Positions 1-5,049 of a DNA stretch of 5,716 nt are shown here, in pieces (within the stretch, counting starts at the first letter, position 1; every line of letters starts with the position of its first letter). Made by a program: the position numbers and the translations under genes. Source of the stretch: Streptomyces regalis (GTDB lineage Bacteria; Actinomycetota; Actinomycetes; Streptomycetales; Streptomycetaceae); the NCBI RefSeq assembly GCF_001509475.1, contig NZ_LLZG01000386.1:1-5716 (forward strand), given 5' to 3'. The notes under the pieces are model-generated. The model saw only the letters and a list, made by a program, of their open reading frames with translations. It had not been told where the DNA came from and did not search any database.

Positions 1-177
1 CCGGCCCCCGCCATTGCCGCCGCTCCCACCCGCTCCCCCCTTGCGCGGATCCTCACCCTCCCCCGCCCCCGCGCCCTCCCGCACGCCCGGCTCACACCCC
101 CGGGTGGACTTCGGCCGGGACCGCTCGGTGCGGAGTGCGCGCGCGTACACTACGCGGCTGATTTTCGAATGGTTCAC
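1..177 (-). CDS. Possible N-terminal part of a divergent gene (partial, uncertain)
   Basis: A minus-strand frame is open from a GTG at 177 to the left edge, giving 59 residues that begin MNHSKISRVV and become Gly/Arg/Glu-rich. A second in-frame GTG sits at 150. An alternative start in a different frame is the ATG at 14, which has a GGGAG motif eight bases upstream and would leave only a few codons in the window. No clear ribosome binding site precedes 177 or 150. Third positions are about 86% G/C, but the stretch is so C/G-skewed that an open frame is weak evidence, and the same frame is also open upstream of the GTG. I do not recognise the peptide. It may equally be untranslated leader of a gene starting at 14, or non-coding. 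Confidence 0.22.
   Translation of the reverse strand, partial: MNHSKISRVVYARALRTERSRPKSTRGCEPGVREGAGAGEGEDPRKGGAGGSGGNGGGR
142..156. promoter_or_regulatory. Perfect inverted repeat in the protease upstream region
   Basis: CGCGTA (142-147) and TACGCG (151-156) form a perfect 6-bp inverted repeat around CAC. On the minus strand the centre contains TAGTGT (152-147), which matches five of six positions of the actinomycete -10 consensus TAGRRT. The repeat would therefore overlap the -10 of a divergent leftward promoter and could be an operator. No regulator is identified, and a short GC-rich inverted repeat can arise by chance. Confidence 0.25.
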
Positions 178-199
178 GCCATCTGTCGCCGTGTCACTC

Positions 200-228
200 T
201 TGACCTGTCCATGCCACCGGCCCACGAT
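200..228 (+). promoter_or_regulatory. Candidate promoter for the M14 carboxypeptidase
   Basis: TTGACC at 200-205 matches five of six bases of the -35 consensus TTGACA. After 17 bases, CACGAT at 223-228 matches four of six positions of the -10 consensus TAGRRT. Transcription would begin near 235, giving a leader of about 60 bases before the ATG at 297. The -10 is weak, so this rests on motif and spacing only. Confidence 0.35.
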
Positions 229-296
229 GAGCGCCACACCCGCACCATGCAGTACGTCGCAGTGAACCCCACCCCCCACTCCCACAAGGAGAATTC

Positions 297-1649
297 ATGC
301 GACTTCGCACACGCGGCTCAGGCGGCCGCAGCGGCAGACATACCGCCGCGCTCGCCACGCTGCTCGCCCTCGCCCTCGCGGCGCCCCTGGCCGGCACCAT
401 GTCCGCGAACGCCGACAGCGCCACCAAGGCGGCCTCGTCGACCGATGACGCCCGGCAGTACGAGGTGCACATGCACTCGACCGCCAAGGACCGCACCGCA
501 CTTCAGCGGACGGGTGTGACCGTGGACGAGGTCCACGGCCACGGCGTCGTCGTCTCCGGCCGCACGGACCAGATCAAGAAGCTGCGCGATCTCGGATACG
601 ACGTCACCCCGCTCGGCTCGGTCCCCGACCGCTCCGCCGGCGAGGACGACGTACGCCTCTACGACTTCCCGTCCGGCGACTCGCGCTACCACAACTACGC
701 GGAGATGACGAGCGAGATCAACTCGATCGTCTCGGCCAACTCCTCCATCGCGAGCCAGCGCGTCATCGGCACGTCGTACCAGGGCCGGAACATCGTCGCC
801 ATCAAGATCAGCGACAACGTGGGGACCGACGAGTCCGAGCCGGAGGTCCTCTTCACCCACCACCAGCACGCCCGTGAGCACCTCACCGTCGAGATGGCGC
901 TGTATCTGCTGCGCGAGCTGACCTCCGACTACGGCAGCGACTCCCGGGTCACCAGCATGGTGAACAACCGCGAGATCTGGATCGTCCCCGACCTCAACCC
1001 GGACGGCGGCGAGTACGACATCGCGACCGGCTCGTACCGGTCGTGGCGCAAGAACCGGCAGCCCAACTCCGGTTCGTCGTACGTCGGGACGGACATGAAC
1101 CGGAACTGGAACTACCGGTGGGGCTGCTGTGGCGGTTCGTCCGGGTCGCCGTCCTCCGACACATACCGGGGTGCGTCCGCCGAGTCGGCGCCCGAGGTGA
1201 AGGTGGTCGCGAACTTCGTACGCAGCCGGGTCGTCGGCGGCGTACAGCAGATCAAGGCCGGGGTCGACTTCCACACGTACAGCGAGTTGGTGCTGTGGCC
1301 GTTCGGGTACACGTCCGCCGACACGACGACCGGCATGACCGCCGACGACCGGAACGCGTTCGCCACGGTCGGGCAGAAGATGGCCGCGAGCAACGGCTAC
1401 ACGCCGGAGCAGTCCAGTGACCTGTACATCACCGACGGGTCGATCGACGACTGGCTGTGGGGCAGCCAGAAGATCTTCGGGTACACCTTCGAGATGTACC
1501 CGTCGTCCAGCGCGGGTGGGGGCTTCTACCCGCCCGACGAGGTGATCGAGCGGGAGACGTCCCGCAACCGGGATGCGGTGCTGCAGTTGCTGGAGAACTC
1601 TGACTGCATGTACCGGTCGATCGGCAAGGAAGCCCAGTACTGCAGCTAG
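297..1649 (+). CDS. Secreted M14 zinc carboxypeptidase (carboxypeptidase T-like)
   Basis: A 450-residue secreted metallocarboxypeptidase that removes C-terminal amino acids from peptides outside the cell. The ATG has AAGGAG at 286-291, five bases upstream. Residues 1-39 are a Sec-type signal peptide: basic start, hydrophobic core about 17-33, likely cleavage after ANA at 37-39. No twin-arginine motif is present. Residues 40 to about 122 look like a propeptide. The mature enzyme probably begins near DFPSGDS at 123, resembling the known mature start of Thermoactinomyces carboxypeptidase T. Zinc ligands are H191 and E194 (HARE) and H326 (DFHTY). The general base is E399 (YTFEMYP). Substrate-binding arginines are R251 (SWRKNR) and R269 (MNRNW). 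Cysteines at 277, 278, 437 and 449 could form disulfides. Length is close to the carboxypeptidase T precursor (about 424). It is monocistronic and faces the minus-strand gene downstream, overlapping its stop by four bases. The precise side-chain preference is not determined. Confidence 0.95.
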   Translation: MRLRTRGSGGRSGRHTAALATLLALALAAPLAGTMSANADSATKAASSTDDARQYEVHMHSTAKDRTALQRTGVTVDEVHGHGVVVSGRTDQIKKLRDLGYDVTPLGSVPDRSAGEDDVRLYDFPSGDSRYHNYAEMTSEINSIVSANSSIASQRVIGTSYQGRNIVAIKISDNVGTDESEPEVLFTHHQHAREHLTVEMALYLLRELTSDYGSDSRVTSMVNNREIWIVPDLNPDGGEYDIATGSYRSWRKNRQPNSGSSYVGTDMNRNWNYRWGCCGGSSGSPSSDTYRGASAESAPEVKVVANFVRSRVVGGVQQIKAGVDFHTYSELVLWPFGYTSADTTTGMTADDRNAFATVGQKMAASNGYTPEQSSDLYITDGSIDDWLWGSQKIFGYTFEMYPSSSAGGGFYPPDEVIERETSRNRDAVLQLLENSDCMYRSIGKEAQYCS

Positions 1650-2221
1650 GACTCACTGTCCTCGAAATAGGCATCCAGGACGGCGTCCAACTGCTCGTCC
1701 CACTCCGTGAAGCGGCTCCTGGCCGCCGCCTCGATCTCGATCGGGTACCAACGGCGGTCAGGAGTGTGCACCGTGACGGTGAAACGCTTCCCGAAGCGCG
1801 GCGCCTCCGTCTCGATCGCGCCGATCTCGTCCCAACGGAACTCGCACTCCTGGTCGTCCAGGGAGAGGCGAACACCCTTGTGGTCGGCGACGATACGGGC
1901 CCGGCGGTCGGCGGCCTCGAAGACGGGACCGTCGACGGGGGCGTCGTCGCCGGCTTCCTCGTCCGCCTCGTCGTCGGAGGCGTCGTCATCGGCCTCGTCA
2001 TCGGCCTCCACCTCGGGCCCGTCGACGGCTTCGAGATCCCTGGTCTCCCCGGAGTCCGTCTTCTCGGAACCCGTCTCCTCCGAGACGGACCCCTCGGCCA
2101 CGTCCTCGTCCTTCACGTCCTTAGGCCCGGCGGACGCGGGCGAGGTGAGCCCGGGGATGAAGGCCGGGTCGAACCCGGCGCCTTCCAGGGGCTGGCTGCC
2201 TGAACCTATGCGCTGCTCCAC
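1646..2221 (-). CDS. Conserved-looking acidic protein of unknown function
   Basis: I do not recognise this 191-residue protein. The N-terminus ([21 protein letters not shown], about 1-30) is non-repetitive and reads as a conserved block. Residues about 36-97 are low complexity and strongly acidic (runs of D/E with S, T and A) and probably disordered. Residues about 100-191 form a compact region with alternating hydrophobic and charged residues ([37 protein letters not shown]), suggesting a small beta-rich, PH-like domain, then a C-terminal helix. There is no signal peptide or membrane segment, so it is likely cytoplasmic. I chose the GTG at 2221; a TTG at 2260 is possible but adds a Cys/Arg-rich, unconserved-looking lead and overlaps a candidate promoter. 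No ribosome binding site precedes the GTG and a -10-like CATACT lies eight bases upstream, consistent with a leaderless mRNA. It starts 54 bases beyond the permease stop. Confidence 0.8.
   Translation of the reverse strand: MEQRIGSGSQPLEGAGFDPAFIPGLTSPASAGPKDVKDEDVAEGSVSEETGSEKTDSGETRDLEAVDGPEVEADDEADDDASDDEADEEAGDDAPVDGPVFEAADRRARIVADHKGVRLSLDDQECEFRWDEIGAIETEAPRFGKRFTVTVHTPDRRWYPIEIEAAARSRFTEWDEQLDAVLDAYFEDSES
1985..2008. repeat. Perfect tandem 12-bp duplication in the acidic region
   Basis: GTCATCGGCCTC occurs twice in immediate tandem, at 1985-1996 and 1997-2008. It sits in the part of the minus-strand gene that encodes the acidic stretch and gives two copies of an E-A-D-D unit. The unit length is a multiple of three, so gain or loss keeps the frame. 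It is a likely replication-slippage site that changes the length of the acidic linker. Confidence 0.75.
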
Positions 2222-2231
2222 AGCGGAGCAG
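2213..2231. promoter_or_regulatory. Inverted repeat covering the start codon of the acidic protein
   Basis: CTGCTCC (2213-2219) and GGAGCAG (2225-2231) are a perfect 7-bp inverted repeat around a 5-base loop. The proposed GTG start (2221-2219) lies at the loop/stem junction, and the candidate -10 overlaps the right arm. It could be an operator or a start-codon-occluding hairpin. It could also be a weak terminator for the permease gene, but no T-run follows it. Confidence 0.4.
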
Positions 2232-2260
2232 TATGGTCGACAACCCTGTGTCCCGCGCAA
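2230..2260 (-). promoter_or_regulatory. Candidate promoter for a leaderless transcript of the acidic protein gene
   Basis: On the minus strand, TTGCGC (2260-2255) and CATACT (2235-2230) are separated by 19 bases. They resemble -35 TTGACA and -10 TAGRRT in part, with a long spacer. Transcription would start at or within a few bases of the GTG at 2221, which fits the missing ribosome binding site. Evidence is motif-level only. Confidence 0.3.
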
Positions 2261-2275
2261 CCAGCCCCCGCATCG

Positions 2276-3763
2276 TTATACGAAGATGCTCAACACCGCC
2301 GCCACCACAAACCCGGCCACCGACAGCACACTCTCCAGCACGGTCCACGTCTTCAACGTGTCCCGCTCACTGATGCCGAAGTACTTGGCGACGATCCAGA
2401 AGCCTCCGTCGTTGACGTGTGAGGCGAAGATCGAGCCTGCCGAGATGGCCATGATGACGAGGGCGACGAAGGGCTGGGAGTGGTCGCCCTCGGTGAGGAG
2501 GGGGGCGACGATGCCGGCCGTCGTGACGATGGCGACCGTCGCCGAGCCCTGGGCCACGCGGAGGACGACCGAGATCAGGTACGACAGGACGAGCACCGGG
2601 AGGCCGACGTCGTTGAAGGTGTCGGAGAGGGCCTGGGCGACGCCGCTGGCCTTGAGGACGGCACCGAAGACACCGCCCGCGCCGACGACGAGGAGGATGT
2701 TGCCGACCGGCTTGAGCGAGGAAGTCGACACCGTTTCCAGGGACTTGCGGGACCAGCCGCGGCGGATGCCCAGCAGGTAGTACGCGAGCAGCAGGGCGAT
2801 CGTCAGGGCCACGAAGGGGTTGCCGAAGAACTCGATCACCGAGCGGGTGGTGGAGGGGTCCAGGGCGATCGAGGAGAACGTGGCGGCCAGGATCAGCACC
2901 AGCGGCGTACCGATGATGCCGAGGACCGTGCCGAGCGGGACGGGCGTCTCACTGGGCTCGACTCCCGCGGCCCGCTGCTCGTTGATCACGGCTTGCTTGG
3001 CCTCGTCCGCCGCCTCGACCATGTCCTGCGGTACGGCGACGAAGATGCGCCGCCCGATCCAGGCGGAGAAGGCCCAGGCGGCGAACACGGCCGGGATGCC
3101 GCAGACGATGCCCATGAGGATCACCCAGCCGAGGTCCACGCGCAGCAGGCCGGCGGCCGCCACCGGGCCGGGGTGCGGCGGCAGGAAGGCGTGGGTCATC
3201 GACAGGCCGGCCAGCAGCGGCAGGCAGTACAGCAGGATCGACTTGCCGGACCGCTTGGCGGCGGCGTACACGATCGGTGCGAGGACGAAGATGCCGACGT
3301 CGAAGAAGACCGGGATACCGAAGATCAGGCCGGTCAGGCCCATGGCGAGGGGTGCCCTCTTCTCGCCGAAGAGGTTCAGCAGCCGGGACGCCAACACCTC
3401 AGCGCCGCCGCTGACTTCGAGGATCGCGCCGAGCATCGTGCCCAGGCCGATGATGATCGCGACATGGCCGAGGATGCCGCCCATGCCGGACTCGATGGTC
3501 GACACCGCGTCCGACCGCTGGACGGTGCCGAAGAGTTCGGTGACCGACAGGCCCGCCATCAGGCCGACGGCTATGGAGACGGCGAGGAGGGCCACGAAGG
3601 GCTGCAGACGCGTCTTGATGATCAGGAACAGCAGCAGCGCGATGCCGATGGCGGCGACCGTCAGCAGTCCGGCCGTACCGTCGATGAGGAGGAGCAGTCC
3701 GCCGGTGTGGGGTGGTGTCTCGGCTGGGGCGGATGCGGCGAGCGGGAGGGACAGAGGGGACAT
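2276..3763 (-). CDS. GntP-family gluconate/organic acid:H+ symporter
   Basis: A 495-residue inner-membrane permease of the GntP family, which imports gluconate and related sugar acids or hydroxy acids by proton symport. The ATG at 3763 has GAGGA eight bases upstream. After a short polar lead (about 1-20) there are many hydrophobic segments, for example 30-50, 55-75, 98-116, 140-166, 175-190, 210-232, 277-300, 316-333, 355-371, 387-402, 432-450 and 476-495. Family hallmarks are visible: GIPVFFDVG at 149-157, HAFLPPHPGPVAAA at 191-204, GAGGVFGAVLKASG at 361-374, LRVAQGSATVA at 401-411 and SHVNDGGFW at 448-456. The polar loop at about 245-275 is probably cytoplasmic. Length is slightly above the usual 440-450 because of the N-terminal lead and the loop. 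It is the last gene of the kinase-IclR-RidA run, 117 bases behind RidA, and probably transports that pathway's substrate. Gluconate itself is not proven; D-serine and fructuronate transporters belong to the same family. Confidence 0.93.
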   Translation of the reverse strand: MSPLSLPLAASAPAETPPHTGGLLLLIDGTAGLLTVAAIGIALLLFLIIKTRLQPFVALLAVSIAVGLMAGLSVTELFGTVQRSDAVSTIESGMGGILGHVAIIIGLGTMLGAILEVSGGAEVLASRLLNLFGEKRAPLAMGLTGLIFGIPVFFDVGIFVLAPIVYAAAKRSGKSILLYCLPLLAGLSMTHAFLPPHPGPVAAAGLLRVDLGWVILMGIVCGIPAVFAAWAFSAWIGRRIFVAVPQDMVEAADEAKQAVINEQRAAGVEPSETPVPLGTVLGIIGTPLVLILAATFSSIALDPSTTRSVIEFFGNPFVALTIALLLAYYLLGIRRGWSRKSLETVSTSSLKPVGNILLVVGAGGVFGAVLKASGVAQALSDTFNDVGLPVLVLSYLISVVLRVAQGSATVAIVTTAGIVAPLLTEGDHSQPFVALVIMAISAGSIFASHVNDGGFWIVAKYFGISERDTLKTWTVLESVLSVAGFVVAAVLSIFV

Positions 3764-3813
3764 CAGGGGGGTCCTCGGGGTAAGTACATACGGCTTTCGG
3801 GCAGGGGGGATCG

Positions 3814-3849
3814 CGGCATGGCGTCCCAGGGGTGACGGACACCATGCCG
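3814..3849. promoter_or_regulatory. Strong hairpin in the RidA-permease intergenic gap
   Basis: CGGCATGG (3814-3821) and CCATGCCG (3842-3849) are a perfect 8-bp inverted repeat. Inside it, after one C/A mismatch, GTCC (3823-3826) pairs with GGAC (3837-3840), leaving a 10-base loop. On the minus-strand transcript this hairpin lies about 30 bases downstream of the RidA stop and about 50 bases upstream of the permease ATG. No T-run follows, so it is not a classic intrinsic terminator. It could stabilise or process the mRNA, attenuate transcription, or be a dyad operator. A smaller dyad, GCCGT-GT-ACGGC at 3846-3857, overlaps its right edge. Confidence 0.5.
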
Positions 3850-3880
3850 TGTACGGCGTGCGGGTGGGGTTGAGGAGGCG

Positions 3881-4291
3881 TCAGCCGAGTACGGCCAGCG
3901 CGTCGATCTCGATGAGGAGCCCCGCCGGCAGGCCGACGTACACCGTCGTCCGCGCGGCGGGCGGCTGGGTCAGGCCCTGCTCCTCGAAGTAGGTGTTGTA
4001 GATGTCGTTCATCTCGGCGAAGTGGGCGACGTCCGTCAGATAGACGCGGATCATCATGACGTCGTCCCAGGAGGCACCGCCCTCCTCCAGGATCGCCTTG
4101 ACGTTGGCGAGGGTCTGGAGGGTCTGCTCGCGCAGGGTGGGGCCGGCGGGCGTCGGGGGCTGCCCCTCGACCGCGGGAAGGAAGCCGACCTGACCCGCCA
4201 CTTGGAGAATGTTCCCTTTCTTCACACCATGGGAGAACTTCGCGGGCGGGGTGGTGTGGGTCTTCGGGGTGAGCGCGATCTTCTCGGTCAT
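3881..4291 (-). CDS. RidA/YjgF/UK114-family enamine/imine deaminase
   Basis: A 136-residue protein, the usual size of the Rid family, which forms trimers with active sites between subunits. Classical members hydrolyse reactive enamine/imine intermediates such as 2-aminoacrylate made by PLP-dependent dehydratases. Visible family marks are VAGQVGFLP at 31-39, the TLREQTLQTLANVKAILEEGGASWDDVMMIRVYLTD helix-strand region at about 52-86, and the C-terminal LPAGLLIEIDALAV. R114 (PAARTTVYV) aligns with the carboxylate-binding arginine of E. coli RidA (R105), and E128 with the conserved glutamate, so deaminase activity is plausible. The ATG at 4291 overlaps the IclR stop as ATGA, with an AAGGGA motif five bases upstream inside the IclR gene. 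The exact Rid subgroup cannot be assigned by eye. Its position suggests that the pathway generates an enamine or imine, for example from a serine- or threonine-like amino acid. Confidence 0.92.
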   Translation of the reverse strand: MTEKIALTPKTHTTPPAKFSHGVKKGNILQVAGQVGFLPAVEGQPPTPAGPTLREQTLQTLANVKAILEEGGASWDDVMMIRVYLTDVAHFAEMNDIYNTYFEEQGLTQPPAARTTVYVGLPAGLLIEIDALAVLG

Positions 4292-5049
4292 GCGGATCCC
4301 TTCGTTGCATTTCTGCCGGAGTACTCGCCGCTGATGTCGTCCGCCGTACGGCGTACCAGTGGGAGCAGGGTGAGGAGTTCGTCGGCAGTGACGACGACGT
4401 TCGGCGCGGAGACCGACATCGCGGCGACGACCCGGCCGTCGGCACCGCGGATCGGCGCGGCGACGCAGTTGATGGATTCCTCGTGACCACCGAGGTCGGT
4501 GGCCCAGCCCTGTTCGCGCACCTTGTCCAACTCCCGCAGGAACGCGGGGGCGTTGGGGGTGGAGCGGGCCGTGTACATGGGGTAGTCGAGCTTGTCGGCG
4601 AGGGCCCGGCGCTCGTGCTCGGCCAGATCGGCGAGGAGTAGCTTCGCGACGGCGGCGACGGTGATGGCCACCGGCTTGCCGATCCGCGAGTACATCCGCA
4701 CCGGGTACCGGCTCTCGACCTTGTCGATGTACAGCACCTCGTCCTCCTCGTACACGGCGAGGTGGACGGTGTGCCCGCACTGCTCGTTGAGGCGTACGAG
4801 GTGGGGGTGGGCGATCTCGCGGATGTCGAGGTTCTCCATCGCCTCCTGGGCGAGGGCGATCAGGCGGGCGCCGAGGCGGTAGCGCTGGTCGGACTGGCGG
4901 TAGACGAGGCCATGCTCGTGCAGGGTGCGCAGGAGGCGGAGGGCCGTGGATTTGTGGACGCCGAGGCGGTCGGCGACCTGGCCGAGGTCGGCGGGGCCCT
5001 CGGCGAGCAGCGGCAGGATGCTGAGCGCGCGGTCGACGGTCTGGCTCAT
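4288..5049 (-). CDS. IclR-family transcriptional regulator
   Basis: A 253-residue protein of normal IclR length (about 240-280). Residues about 1-60 form the winged helix-turn-helix: TVDRALSILPLLAEG, then the DLGQVADRLGVHKSTALRLLRTL helix-turn-helix at about 21-43, and the wing at 44-60 (GLVYRQSDQRYRLG). A linker helix follows at 60-75. The C-terminal effector-binding domain at about 80-245 has the usual marks: VHLAVYEEDEVLYIDKVES at 95-113, PVAITVAAVAKLLLA at 126-140, ESINCVAAPIRG at 191-202 and VVAAMSVSAP at 207-216. The ATG at 5049 has AGGAGG ten bases upstream and overlaps the kinase stop as ATGA; its own stop overlaps the RidA start as ATGA. Members of the family bind a pathway metabolite and usually repress their own operon. 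Its placement between kinase and RidA suggests autoregulation of this locus. The effector is unknown, and no operator is visible because the operon promoter lies outside the window. Confidence 0.95.
   Translation of the reverse strand: MSQTVDRALSILPLLAEGPADLGQVADRLGVHKSTALRLLRTLHEHGLVYRQSDQRYRLGARLIALAQEAMENLDIREIAHPHLVRLNEQCGHTVHLAVYEEDEVLYIDKVESRYPVRMYSRIGKPVAITVAAVAKLLLADLAEHERRALADKLDYPMYTARSTPNAPAFLRELDKVREQGWATDLGGHEESINCVAAPIRGADGRVVAAMSVSAPNVVVTADELLTLLPLVRRTADDISGEYSGRNATKGSA

Noticed and set aside
1..296. tRNA, small RNA or riboswitch in the protease upstream region
   Set aside because: No cloverleaf or recognisable riboswitch core was seen; the left part is simple C-rich sequence and the rest is explained by promoter-like motifs.
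318..1274. Long minus-strand open frame (318 residues) opposite the carboxypeptidase
   Set aside because: It lies antisense to a gene with an intact signal peptide and all M14 catalytic residues, and its composition (V/D/R-rich) is typical of a shadow frame in high-GC DNA.
2213..2231. Intrinsic terminator for the permease operon
   Set aside because: The stem is only 7 bp, no T-run follows on the minus strand, and it overlaps the next gene's start. It is better described as an operator or start-site dyad.
1707..2780. Plus-strand Ser/Ala-rich open frame of 357 residues
   Set aside because: It spans two minus-strand genes and their gap. The Ser-rich content is the antisense reading of the acidic Asp/Glu codons.
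2480..3835. Plus-strand open frame of 451 residues across the permease
   Set aside because: Its product is an extreme D/E/G/R/Q-rich mixture with no domain, directly antisense to a clear GntP permease. It is a shadow frame.
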